A stretch of DNA of 64,000 bases from positions 2,294,001-2,358,000 of the forward strand of contig CP064963.1 in assembly GCA_016699165.1 (NCBI GenBank), written 5' to 3'. Within the stretch, counting starts at the first letter, position 1. The number at the start of each line of letters is the position of its first letter. Shown here in pieces: positions 27,019-35,661 of the stretch. The notes under the pieces were generated by a model. It was not told the DNA's origin and ran no database searches. It saw only the letters and a list, made by a program, of their open reading frames with translations. A program made the translations under genes and the position numbers. This DNA is from Candidatus Melainabacteria bacterium. Lineage in GTDB: Bacteria > Cyanobacteriota > Vampirovibrionia > Obscuribacterales > Obscuribacteraceae.

Positions 27019-28221
27019 ATGCAAACAGAACGAGATAAATCAGTGATTCAAAGTAAATCCATATCAAATGATGATCTCGAGTTGATAAAACTCATTTCCG
27101 AAAAAATTCGGATAGCTTGTAACATCGCCTCGGGGGAACTTCAACTACATGAGCCCTCTTTTGAAGGCAATGAATGGAAGTACGTGAAGGATTGCTTAGA
27201 CAGCGGGTGGGTTTCTTCCGTCGGTAAATATGTAGATGCATTTGAAGCAAAATTATGTGAAATCACCGGCTCCAAACGTGCAATTGCGGTATCTAATGGA
27301 ACATCAGCGTTACATATTGCATTGAGACTTGCCGGAGTACTCCCTGGCGAAGAAGTATTGGTTCCAAGCATAACCTTCGTTGCCACTGCCAATGCTATCA
27401 GCTATGTTCAGGCAATCCCTCACTTTGTAGATTCCAGTGTTTCTAATCTTGGAGTGTGCCCGTTAAAGTTAAAAGCGTGGCTTAAATGTTCGACTAAGGT
27501 TGAAGGTGATTCGCTTATCAACACTGCAACCGGGCGACGGATTAGTGCACTGATTGTTGTTCATGTATTGGGGCATTCTGCCGATTTAGACGCTATTCAA
27601 GAAGTTTGTGAAGAGTTTCACCTCAAAATGATAGAGGACGCAGCTGAAGCACTCGGAACTTTCTACAAAGGTAGACACGTTGGAAACGATGGCATCCTGT
27701 CATGTCTAAGCTTTAACGGAAACAAGACGGTAACTACTGGTGGTGGCGGAGCAATTCTCACCAACGATGAAACTATCGGCGATCTAGCTAAACACATTAC
27801 AACGACTGCCAAAATTCCACACTCCTGGAATTTTTTTCATGATCAACTGGGGTTCAATTACCGTATGCCAAATATAAACGCCGCATTGGGACTTGCCCAA
27901 CTAGAAAAATTACCAGAGTTTTTGAGTCGAAAACGAAAACTTGCAGAAGCCTATGAGAAGGTATTTTCTAATATAGAAGGAGTCCAATTTTTTAAGGCTC
28001 CAGTGTATTCAAACAGCAATCATTGGTTGAATGCTCTGTTGTTAAAAGAAGGGATTTTAGAAGCATTGCTAGACTGCACTTATCAGCAGCAAATATTTGC
28101 CCGACCGCTGTGGACACCCATGCACAAGCTACCAATGTATGTTAATTGTCCAAAACAGAAATTAGATAATGCCGAATGGCTATTCAAAACCTTATTACTC
28201 TTCCCAGCGGCCCAAAACTGA
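27019..28221 (+). CDS. legC: PLP-dependent sugar aminotransferase of the legionaminic pathway
   Basis: The 400-residue DegT/DnrJ/EryC1 enzyme puts an amino group on C4 of the keto sugar from LegB. It has VSNGTSALHIALRLAG, PSITFVATANAI, the cofactor aspartate in MIEDAAEALG and the Schiff-base lysine Lys236 in SFNGNKTVTTGGGG. A preceding N-terminal segment with LHEPSFEGNEWKYVKDCLDS is typical of LegC. It starts at the ATG at 27019, four bases after legB, although the frame is open further upstream inside legB. Amino donor is presumably glutamate. Confidence 0.88.
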   Translation: MQTERDKSVIQSKSISNDDLELIKLISEKIRIACNIASGELQLHEPSFEGNEWKYVKDCLDSGWVSSVGKYVDAFEAKLCEITGSKRAIAVSNGTSALHIALRLAGVLPGEEVLVPSITFVATANAISYVQAIPHFVDSSVSNLGVCPLKLKAWLKCSTKVEGDSLINTATGRRISALIVVHVLGHSADLDAIQEVCEEFHLKMIEDAAEALGTFYKGRHVGNDGILSCLSFNGNKTVTTGGGGAILTNDETIGDLAKHITTTAKIPHSWNFFHDQLGFNYRMPNINAALGLAQLEKLPEFLSRKRKLAEAYEKVFSNIEGVQFFKAPVYSNSNHWLNALLLKEGILEALLDCTYQQQIFARPLWTPMHKLPMYVNCPKQKLDNAEWLFKTLLLFPAAQN

Positions 28222-28242
28222 AACCAGCTGCATACACGCCCA

Positions 28243-29394
28243 ATGGATAGTATACAAATATGCGTGATTACCAGTTCTCGTGCAGACTATGGACTTTTAG
28301 TTGAACCTATTAAGTCCTTCCACAACGATCCACAAATAGATTGCAAATTAATTGTAACAGGCTCCCACCTTTCCGCCGATTTCGGAAACAGCTATAAAGA
28401 AATTGAAAAAGACGGTTTCAAAATTGATGCAAGAGTGGAGATAGAAGACTCTTGTGATTCGGTTTTAGATACGCTCGAAAGCATGGGCAAAGCAGTGTCC
28501 AAAATAGGAGCTCAGATTTTTCAATTTTCACCTGACTGGGTATTGGTCTTGGGTGATAGATATGAGACATTAGCTGCAGTACAAGCATCGTTAATTTTAA
28601 ACATTCCTATCATTCATTTATGCGGTGGTGATATCACAGAAGGTGCCTTTGATGATTCCATCAGACACGCTATTACTAAGCTGTCTCATTTGCACTTCGC
28701 GACAACTGAAGACTCAGCCAAAAGAATTGTTCAAATGGGTGAGAATCCAAACTCTGTAATAGTCGCCGGAAGCACCGGGCTTGATTCTCTATTGAGACAT
28801 AGAAGAATGAGTTCTGAGGAATTCGGATCCTCAATAGGGTTTAACCTTAAGCATAAAAATATACTGGTAACTTTTCATCCAGTTACCACCGACGTTGATC
28901 GAGGACTTAAGCAATTACGAGAGTTAGTTTCAGCACTTGAATCGACAAATCCAGAATACGGAATAATTATTACCAAACCAAATTCAGACCCGGGTAATAA
29001 AGACTTTCTTCAAGAGTTGGAAGATTTTATTGCAAGGAGGCAAAATACAATTATGATCGCATCACTTGGCTCGTTACTCTACGCCAATGCCCTAATGCAC
29101 TGCGACGCAGTGGTAGGCAACTCCTCCAGCGGCTTATATGAAGCACCCTCTATGGGAATTCCCACAGTGAACATCGGTGATCGACAAAAGGGAAGAATCT
29201 TAGCGACATCAGTTTTATCGGTAGATGCAAATCACGATGCTATTCTAGCTGGCATAAAAACGGCTCTCTCCAGGGGGCGGGTCATCACAGAAAATCCTTA
29301 TGGAAACGGTAATGCTACTCAAATTATTTTAAGTACAATAAAAAAATTTGAGAATCCCAAAACCCTCTTAAAAAAGAATTTTCATCATGCATGA
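28243..29394 (+). CDS. legG: Hydrolysing nucleotide-sugar 2-epimerase of the legionaminic pathway
   Basis: This 383-residue GT-B-fold protein belongs to the NeuC/LegG branch of the UDP-GlcNAc 2-epimerases: ICVITSSRADYGLLVEPIK, LVLGDRYETLAAVQASLI, IHLCGGDITEGAFDDSIRHA, TFHPVT and NSSSGLYEAPSMGIPTVNIG. It removes the nucleotide and inverts C2, giving the N-acetylated hexose used by the synthase. Its stop overlaps the start of the synthase gene by 8 bp, so the two are translated together. NeuC function cannot be excluded by sequence alone; legB and legC upstream favour Leg. Confidence 0.87.
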   Translation: MDSIQICVITSSRADYGLLVEPIKSFHNDPQIDCKLIVTGSHLSADFGNSYKEIEKDGFKIDARVEIEDSCDSVLDTLESMGKAVSKIGAQIFQFSPDWVLVLGDRYETLAAVQASLILNIPIIHLCGGDITEGAFDDSIRHAITKLSHLHFATTEDSAKRIVQMGENPNSVIVAGSTGLDSLLRHRRMSSEEFGSSIGFNLKHKNILVTFHPVTTDVDRGLKQLRELVSALESTNPEYGIIITKPNSDPGNKDFLQELEDFIARRQNTIMIASLGSLLYANALMHCDAVVGNSSSGLYEAPSMGIPTVNIGDRQKGRILATSVLSVDANHDAILAGIKTALSRGRVITENPYGNGNATQIILSTIKKFENPKTLLKKNFHHA

Positions 29395-30478
29395 TGCACC
29401 GCAAGAAAAGGTTTTAGTTATCGCTGAGGCTGGAGTAAATCATAACGGCTCGCTTGAGCGCGCAATTGAAATGGTGAAGGTTGCAAAAGCATGTGGAGCT
29501 GACATAGTAAAGTTTCAATCTTTTAGTGCTGATTCAATTACAACTCGCGCTAATCACATGGCCGATTATCAAAAGAAAAACACCAAATCTGATACCGCAC
29601 AATGGGAGATGTTGAAGCAACTGGAATTGAGCGAGGATGACCATTTTGCAATTTTCAATTGTTGTGAAAAGGAAGGTATCGAATTTGTATCCTCACCTTT
29701 CGATGTTCATTTTGTAAATTTTTTGAAGGAACTTGGGGTGACTCGATTCAAGATTCCGTCCGGCGAAATAACTAACGGACCTCTGCTTTTGGCAATCGCA
29801 GCCACTTCCATTCCGGCCATTTTGTCGACCGGTATGTCCACATTGTCAGATATAAGTAACGCACTGAAAGTTCTTTCATACGGCTATTCGAAAAGGAGCG
29901 GTGCTCCAACTAGTTTTACAGATTCATTTGAAAGTTCTGAAATCGATATTTTAAAAAAATACGTATCGCTTTTACAGTGCACAAGCGAGTATCCTGCAGA
30001 ACCATACAAGGCCAATTTGCGCGCAATGGAGACATTGAAGAAAAATTTTGGACTAACAGTAGGATTTTCAGACCATACACAAGGAGTAGCTATTTCAACT
30101 GCTGCTGTAGCTATGGGAGCGCAAATAATCGAAAAGCACTTCACTTTAGACAAAAGTCTTCCTGGTCCGGATCACAATGCGTCTTTGGATCCAACAGAAT
30201 TAAGGTTTTTGATTTCTTCCATTAGAGATGTGGAAAGCGCCATGGGAACAGGCAAAAAAATTCCAACCGAAGAGGAGATAAAGGTCTCAAAAGTTGCAAG
30301 AAAAGTGTTGGTAGCTGCAAAAAAAATCTCAATTGGAGAAATTTTTTCTGAATTAAATCTCACAGTTAAGCGCGGTGGATTTGGAATTTCCCCCATGTAT
30401 TACTGGAGACTACTTGGCAAGAAGTCTACTCGGTCATATGATCTAGATGATGTTGTTGCGGAAGATTCAATAGTTTAA
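29387..30478 (+). CDS. legI: Legionaminic acid synthase (NeuB family)
   Basis: The 363-residue enzyme condenses the LegG product with phosphoenolpyruvate. It shows LVIAEAGVNHNGS, ADIVKFQSF, FKIPSGEITNGPLLL, LQCTSEYPAEPYKANLRAM, GFSDHTQGVAIS and EKHFTLDKSLPGPDH, then a C-terminal SAF domain (about residues 295-360). It differs from the pseI copy at 10822-11889, which has GINHNGD and GSDFLTN in the same places. It lies between legG (8-bp overlap) and ptmE (13-bp gap) in the leg operon. Confidence 0.87.
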   Translation: MHDAPQEKVLVIAEAGVNHNGSLERAIEMVKVAKACGADIVKFQSFSADSITTRANHMADYQKKNTKSDTAQWEMLKQLELSEDDHFAIFNCCEKEGIEFVSSPFDVHFVNFLKELGVTRFKIPSGEITNGPLLLAIAATSIPAILSTGMSTLSDISNALKVLSYGYSKRSGAPTSFTDSFESSEIDILKKYVSLLQCTSEYPAEPYKANLRAMETLKKNFGLTVGFSDHTQGVAISTAAVAMGAQIIEKHFTLDKSLPGPDHNASLDPTELRFLISSIRDVESAMGTGKKIPTEEEIKVSKVARKVLVAAKKISIGEIFSELNLTVKRGGFGISPMYYWRLLGKKSTRSYDLDDVVAEDSIV

Positions 30479-30491
30479 GCGGAACTAAGAA

Positions 30492-31535
30492 ATGGATTGG
30501 CGCCAAATCCTCATGCCCCCAGAAACTACGGTCCTGAACGCCCTTCAGGTAATAGACTCTGGTGCCGTTCAGATAGCTTTAGTTGTAGATGAAAATCAAA
30601 AATTGCTCGGGACTGTGACCGACGGCGACATTCGCAGAGGAATTCTTGCCGGATACCCTTTAGATGTCTCCGTAAAGAAGGTAATGAATTCCAGTCCGGT
30701 AGTCGCTAAAGCTGACCAGTCTTCTGAGGCTATAGCTGAGCAAATGCAAGCACTTGAGTTACTTCAACTACCAGTTGTCAATGAAAGTGGAAAGGTAATT
30801 GCAGTTCGATTTCTTAAGGACATTTTGAAAAAGACCCAATCGAACAATTTGGTTGTCTTAATGGCCGGTGGATTTGGCACCCGCTTAAAACCACTCACTA
30901 ATGATTGCCCAAAGCCAATGCTGCATGTTGGGGGAAAACCTATCCTCCACGGAATTGTAGAGCGCTTCGCAAGCCATGGGTTCACTAAATTTGTTATTTC
31001 CGTTCATTACAAAGCACAACAAATTACAGAATATTTCGGGAATGGAGCAAGATTTGGAGTAGATATTTCTTATATTCATGAGAAAGAGGCATTAGGTACC
31101 GCTGGCGCCTTAAAACTCCTGCCCGAAATTCCCAAAGAGCCATTCTTTGTTATGAATGGCGATCTGATAACCTCCGTTAATTTCAAACAACTACTTGCGT
31201 TTCACAACCAGCAAGCTGCTGAGGCTACGATGTGCGTTCAACCCTATGACTTCAAAATTCCTTTTGGTGTCGTAAATGTAGAGGAAAACTCTATTCAACG
31301 TGTAGAAGAAAAGCCGTTGAAAAGCTTCCTGGTAAATGCAGGCATCTACGTACTAGACCCATGCACCTTAGAGTGTTTGGAAAATAGAACAAGATTGGAA
31401 ATGCCCGATTTCTTTAACATCTTGATTGATCAAGGCAGTAAGGCTGCGGCATTTGCAATTCATGAAAAATGGTTAGATATTGGACGCCCCGAAGATTTCG
31501 TTAAAGCTAGCCATGCTTTCAGCGCAGTTATTTAG
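30492..31535 (+). CDS. ptmE: CBS-domain sugar-1-phosphate guanylyltransferase (PtmE type)
   Basis: The 347-residue protein has two CBS motifs (residues about 10-115, VTDGDIRRGIL and QLPVVNESGKVIAV) followed by a nucleotidyltransferase with LMAGGFGTRLKPLT, CPKPMLHVGGKPIL, FVMNGDLIT, VEEKPLKSFLVNAG and WLDIGRPEDF. In Campylobacter PtmE makes the GDP-amino sugar that feeds the legionaminic pathway. The CBS pair suggests allosteric control by a nucleotide. Its presence implies the GDP route for this organism. It is the last gene of the tight leg operon; 83 bp separate it from the next gene. Confidence 0.85.
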   Translation: MDWRQILMPPETTVLNALQVIDSGAVQIALVVDENQKLLGTVTDGDIRRGILAGYPLDVSVKKVMNSSPVVAKADQSSEAIAEQMQALELLQLPVVNESGKVIAVRFLKDILKKTQSNNLVVLMAGGFGTRLKPLTNDCPKPMLHVGGKPILHGIVERFASHGFTKFVISVHYKAQQITEYFGNGARFGVDISYIHEKEALGTAGALKLLPEIPKEPFFVMNGDLITSVNFKQLLAFHNQQAAEATMCVQPYDFKIPFGVVNVEENSIQRVEEKPLKSFLVNAGIYVLDPCTLECLENRTRLEMPDFFNILIDQGSKAAAFAIHEKWLDIGRPEDFVKASHAFSAVI

Positions 31536-31618
31536 TCATTTACTGTTAGCAGCTTTTCAAGCGCCTGATAGTCTCAACTGCTATGCTTGCATGATTAATT
31601 CCTAGTGGGTCAATATCA

Positions 31619-32917
31619 ATGGACACAAACACTGCAAATCTGCCATCTCAGTTAGCTGAGAAAACTGAAGAGAAAACACTTTACGGATTGCCCTCTAAAG
31701 TACTTTTTTGCAAAAAGTGTGTCATCTCGAATCAGCGCCCCAACTCTGCAGTCGAATATTTCCATACAGTCGATTCAAAAAAATCTACAATCTTTTTCGA
31801 TGAAAATGAAATTTGTGATGCTTGCCGCTTTGCTGAAAGAAAAAACCACTCCATAAACTGGAATGATCGCAAAGCAGAGCTTAAAGAACTATGCGATAAG
31901 TTTCGAAAAAATGATGGCTCTTATGATTGTCTCGTTCCTGGTTCAGGTGGGAAGGACAGTTTTTATGCCGCTCATATTTTAAAAGAAGAGTTTGGAATGC
32001 ATCCTCTCACTGTCACCTGGGCTCCACACCTATACACTCCTTGGGGTTGGAGGAATTTTGAATCCTGGATTCATGCTGGTTTTGACAATTATCTCTGCAC
32101 TCCAAACGGCCGTGTTCACAGATTATTGACGCGACTAGCAGTTGAGAAATTATTTCACCCCTTTCAGCCATTCATAATTGGTCAGAAAAATCTTGCACCC
32201 CGCATGGCAGCACTTTTCAATATTCCGCTAATTTTCTATGGTGAAAATGAAGCAGAATATGGAAATCCAATCGCAGATACTAACTCAGCAAAACGAGACT
32301 GGACTTACTTTACGGCCACAGACAAATCCAAAATTCATTTGGCTGGAACTTCAGTTGAAGAATTAGTGAATGAATACGGATTGGAAAAAGCTGATTTACA
32401 GCCATATCTGCCATCTGATCCAGCAGTGATAGAATCAAAAAGTATAGAAGTACATTACTTAGGTTATTACCTTAAGTGGCATCCGCAGAGCTGCTATTAC
32501 TATGCGGTGGAGCATGGCAATTTTGAAGCCTCGCCGGAAAGAACGCCAGGTACTTACAGTAAGTACAACAGTATTGACGACAAAATCGACGACTTTCACT
32601 ATTACACCACCTTCGTGAAGTTCGGCTTGGGAAGAGCCAGTTATGACGCTGCCCAAGAAATCCGCTCGAATGACATCACAAGAGAAGAGGGAGTCGCACT
32701 CGTTAAACGATTTGATGGAGAATATCCAGACCGTTTCGACAAAGAAATCTTTGACTATTTGAGCATCAGCAAAAAAGAACTTCCCAAAGCATTCTCCAAA
32801 TTCGCAAATCCCACAATAGATAAGGAATATTTTTTGCAACTTGCCGATAAATTCCGTTCCCCCCACTTGTGGCAACAGGAAAACGGTTCCTGGAAATTGA
32901 AACACTCTGTAGAATGA
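31619..32917 (+). CDS. N-acetyl sugar amidotransferase (PseA/WbpG/PtmG family)
   Basis: The 432-residue ATP-dependent enzyme converts a sugar acetamido group to acetamidino. It has a zinc-type CKKCVISNQRP near residue 30 paired with CDAC near residue 75, the PP-loop PGSGGKDS, then LTVTWAPHLYTPWGW, GQKNLAPRMAALF and IPLIFYGENEAEYGNP. PseA and PtmG act on CMP-Pse or CMP-Leg, so either pathway here could be its client. Directly downstream are HisF-like and HisH-like genes, the same trio as in the P. aeruginosa wbpG O-antigen region, which supply ammonia from glutamine. ATG at 31619. Confidence 0.87.
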   Translation: MDTNTANLPSQLAEKTEEKTLYGLPSKVLFCKKCVISNQRPNSAVEYFHTVDSKKSTIFFDENEICDACRFAERKNHSINWNDRKAELKELCDKFRKNDGSYDCLVPGSGGKDSFYAAHILKEEFGMHPLTVTWAPHLYTPWGWRNFESWIHAGFDNYLCTPNGRVHRLLTRLAVEKLFHPFQPFIIGQKNLAPRMAALFNIPLIFYGENEAEYGNPIADTNSAKRDWTYFTATDKSKIHLAGTSVEELVNEYGLEKADLQPYLPSDPAVIESKSIEVHYLGYYLKWHPQSCYYYAVEHGNFEASPERTPGTYSKYNSIDDKIDDFHYYTTFVKFGLGRASYDAAQEIRSNDITREEGVALVKRFDGEYPDRFDKEIFDYLSISKKELPKAFSKFANPTIDKEYFLQLADKFRSPHLWQQENGSWKLKHSVE

Positions 32918-32939
32918 CTTCATTTTTCGGCGAAGGATT

Positions 32940-33698
32940 ATGACCCGGTTAATCGCTCGTTTAGATATTAAAGGACCGAATCTGATTAAGGGCGTCCACT
33001 TAGAGGGTCTGCGTGTAATTGGTGACCCCCAGCTATTTGCGCAGAAATATTATCAAGATGGCGCCGATGAGCTTATTTACATTGATTCAGTTGCAAGCCT
33101 TTACGGTCGCAATAATTTAGTCGATATTGTTAAACACACTGCACAAAACATCTTTATTCCATTGACTGTTGGAGGTGGAGTGAGGAGTGTTGAGGATGCA
33201 AATCTATTATTGAGATCCGGAGCGGACAAGGTCGCCATAAATACTGCCTGCATGTCGAATCCGTCGCTCATAAACGAACTCGCTAATAGATTCGGATCAC
33301 AGTGCGTGGTGCTTTCAATTGAGGCAAAAAAAACTTCTAAAGGACATTGGGAGGCTTACACTGACAATGGCAGAGAAAAGACTGGCAAGGATGTTTTAAG
33401 CTGGGTTTTAGAAGCTGTCGAACGTGGTGTAGGAGAAGTTCTTTTGACTTCCGTAGATCAAGAAGGCACAAAAAAAGGGTTTGATGTAGAACTAGTGAAA
33501 ATGGTAACGGATAAAATTTCTGTACCTGTCATTGCCAGTGGTGGCATGGGAGAAATAGCACACATTTTTAAGGTTATCAGCGAAGGAGCTGCCGATGCGG
33601 TAGCTTTAGCTAATGTCCTTCACTATGACACCCAGCCCCTCAAACTGATTCGCAAAGAGATGTCAGCGAAATTCCCCTTCATGAGACCCGTAAGTTGA
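32940..33698 (+). CDS. HisF-like partner of the sugar amidotransferase
   Basis: This 252-residue (beta/alpha)8 barrel resembles the HisF cyclase: RLIARLDIKGPNLIKGVHL, GADELIYIDSVAS, PLTVGGGVRSVEDA, GADKVAIN and PVIASGGMGEIAH. Of the two HisF catalytic aspartates, the first is kept (Asp9) but the second, Asp130 of T. maritima HisF, aligns with Glu128 in VLSIEAKK. With no other histidine genes nearby and an N-acetyl sugar amidotransferase upstream, it most likely passes ammonia from the HisH-like subunit to that enzyme rather than making histidine. It overlaps the next gene by 4 bp. Confidence 0.86.
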   Translation: MTRLIARLDIKGPNLIKGVHLEGLRVIGDPQLFAQKYYQDGADELIYIDSVASLYGRNNLVDIVKHTAQNIFIPLTVGGGVRSVEDANLLLRSGADKVAINTACMSNPSLINELANRFGSQCVVLSIEAKKTSKGHWEAYTDNGREKTGKDVLSWVLEAVERGVGEVLLTSVDQEGTKKGFDVELVKMVTDKISVPVIASGGMGEIAHIFKVISEGAADAVALANVLHYDTQPLKLIRKEMSAKFPFMRPVS

Positions 33699-34339
33699 AC
33701 AAAATTACTGTAATCGATTATGGTATGGGTAATGTGTTTAGCGTTGCGAGAGCCTTTGAACATTGCGGCGCTGAAGTTCTGCTTACTGACAAACCTTCCG
33801 AAATTCTTTCTGCATCGCATCTTGTCCTTCCTGGTGTTGGAGCCTTCGCCGATGGAATGCAGGAATTAAGAAAGCGATCGCTTACATCAGTCATATTGGA
33901 ATATGTTTCAAGCAATAAGCCTTTCATAGGAATTTGTCTAGGAATGCAAATGCTATTCGACGCCACGGAAGAATTTGGGATTCACGAGGGACTCGGGATC
34001 ATAAAGGGTAATGTTGTAGCTATTCCAGTGAATGGAAATGATGGCCGCTCAAGAAAAGTGCCTCATATCGGCTGGAACAAAGTAATGGTAAAAAGCAGTT
34101 TTCAGGGAAATGATCCAGTTTTCAAATCTTTGGATCACTCATTCTATAGTTACTTTGTCCACTCCTACACTGCTATACCGTCGGATGAAAAAACTATTTT
34201 GGCAGACTGTGATTATCAGGGCTTCGCCGTAACTGCGGCAGTCAAACAAAACAATGTGTATGGTTGCCAATTTCATCCTGAGAAAAGTGGTGAAACTGGA
34301 CTTTCAATTATCCGCAATTTTATTTCCCTAACCGCCTAG
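33695..34339 (+). CDS. HisH-like glutaminase subunit for sugar amidation
   Basis: The 214-residue class I glutamine amidotransferase has the nucleophile Cys81 in FIGICLGMQ and the His194/Glu196 pair in QFHPEKS, and starts with ITVIDYGMGNV. It would hydrolyse glutamine and channel ammonia through the HisF-like barrel to the sugar amidotransferase. The start is a TTG that overlaps the previous stop (TTGA), so the two subunits are translationally coupled and probably made in equal amounts. Confidence 0.88.
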   Translation: MNKITVIDYGMGNVFSVARAFEHCGAEVLLTDKPSEILSASHLVLPGVGAFADGMQELRKRSLTSVILEYVSSNKPFIGICLGMQMLFDATEEFGIHEGLGIIKGNVVAIPVNGNDGRSRKVPHIGWNKVMVKSSFQGNDPVFKSLDHSFYSYFVHSYTAIPSDEKTILADCDYQGFAVTAAVKQNNVYGCQFHPEKSGETGLSIIRNFISLTA

Positions 34340-35598
34340 TGCGCATACTTGCTCCTCTAAAAGATTTAAAAATGAACTTAAACTCTCAAAACAAGGAAAG
34401 CAAATTAGCTATCAATGGTGGCACACCGGTGCGCAAAACACTTTTGCCATACGGTCGTCAAAGCATAAATCAAACTGATTTAGACCAGGTCTGCCGTACT
34501 CTGCAATCTGACTGGCTCACTCAAGGACCTGAAATTGAAAAATTCGAAAAAAGTGTAGCTCAGTTCGTCGGAGTCAAATATGCCGTTGCCTACAGCAGTG
34601 GCACGTCTGCACTGCACGGTGCTTATTTTGCCGCCGGACTGAAAGCTGGTGAAGAGGTTTTACTTGCTCCAATCACGTTTGCGGCTACAGGTAATGCCGC
34701 ACTTTACCTTGGTGCAACTCCAATATTTTGCGATATTGAACCAGACACCGGAAACATCGATGTAAAAACTGTCGAAAAAAAGATCAGTAAAAAAACCAAG
34801 ATTTTAGTCGGCATAGATTATTCAGGCCAGCCCTGTGATGCTGATGAATTAGGCGCTATCGCAAAAAAACACAATCTGGTTTTTATTGTCGATGCTGCCC
34901 ACTCATTGGGGGGGACCTATAAAGGTAAGCCCGCTGGAAGCCTTGCCGATATGTCTATACTGAGCTTCCACCCCGTTAAATCAATGACGACAGGTGAAGG
35001 CGGAATGGTTCTCACCAATGATTCAAAATACTACGATCGACTGCTAACATTCCGCTCCCATGGCATTGAAAAACGGTCCGACAAATTAGTCAATACAGAT
35101 GAGTATCAGGGCGCCTGGTATCACGAAATGCAGGATCTCGGCTTTAATTATCGTATGACTGACATTCAGGCCGCGCTAGGAATTAGTCAGTTAAAGCGTC
35201 TTCCTGACTTCATTACTCGTCGGCGAGAGATAGCCTCCGAATACCGCAAGAGATTTGGCACCATTGATGGCATCGAGCTTTTAGCCGAGAAAGACTTCGC
35301 AGAGTCTGCCTACCATTTATTTCCAATTCTCATCACTAAAGAACCACTGGCTCAATATCGCAAACTATTTTTTGATGCATTGCGAGCAGAAAATATCGGC
35401 GTTCAAGTTCACTACATTCCTGTTTACCGCCATCCTTTTTATCAGGACAAGGTGTCGAAGTCCCCTTCTAATTGCCCCGAATCAGACCGATTTTATGCTC
35501 GCGAAATCTCTCTTCCCATTTTTCCGAGCATGAGCAGCACTGACATTAACGATGTGGTGACCGCATTAGACAAGGTTTCCCAGGGGCTTCTAAAGTAA
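34339..35598 (+). CDS. pseC: UDP-4-amino-4,6-dideoxy-N-acetyl-altrosamine transaminase
   Basis: The 419-residue PLP enzyme aminates the 4-keto sugar from PseB. It has LPYGRQSINQTDLDQV, SDWLTQGPEIEKFEKSVA, YSSGTSALHGAYFAAG, the cofactor Asp185 (VDAAHSLGG) and Lys214 in SFHPVKSMTTGEGG, with GFNYRMTDIQAALGISQL later. These are PseC wordings rather than LegC. Start is either the GTG at 34339 overlapping the hisH-like stop, or the ATG at 34372; the homologous region starts well after both. It sits apart from the other pse genes, with pseB 2.7 kb downstream on the other strand. Confidence 0.88.
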   Translation: MRILAPLKDLKMNLNSQNKESKLAINGGTPVRKTLLPYGRQSINQTDLDQVCRTLQSDWLTQGPEIEKFEKSVAQFVGVKYAVAYSSGTSALHGAYFAAGLKAGEEVLLAPITFAATGNAALYLGATPIFCDIEPDTGNIDVKTVEKKISKKTKILVGIDYSGQPCDADELGAIAKKHNLVFIVDAAHSLGGTYKGKPAGSLADMSILSFHPVKSMTTGEGGMVLTNDSKYYDRLLTFRSHGIEKRSDKLVNTDEYQGAWYHEMQDLGFNYRMTDIQAALGISQLKRLPDFITRRREIASEYRKRFGTIDGIELLAEKDFAESAYHLFPILITKEPLAQYRKLFFDALRAENIGVQVHYIPVYRHPFYQDKVSKSPSNCPESDRFYAREISLPIFPSMSSTDINDVVTALDKVSQGLLK

Positions 35599-35661
35599 AA
35601 ACACGGTTTCTTAAAATTACTTCCACATCTCTTGAAAAGCCCGCTATATAATGGCAGCCAT

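Noticed and set aside
32940..34339. HisF-like and HisH-like genes as part of histidine biosynthesis
   Set aside because: No other his genes nearby, a sugar amidotransferase directly upstream, and a changed catalytic residue (Glu128) favour the sugar-amidation role.
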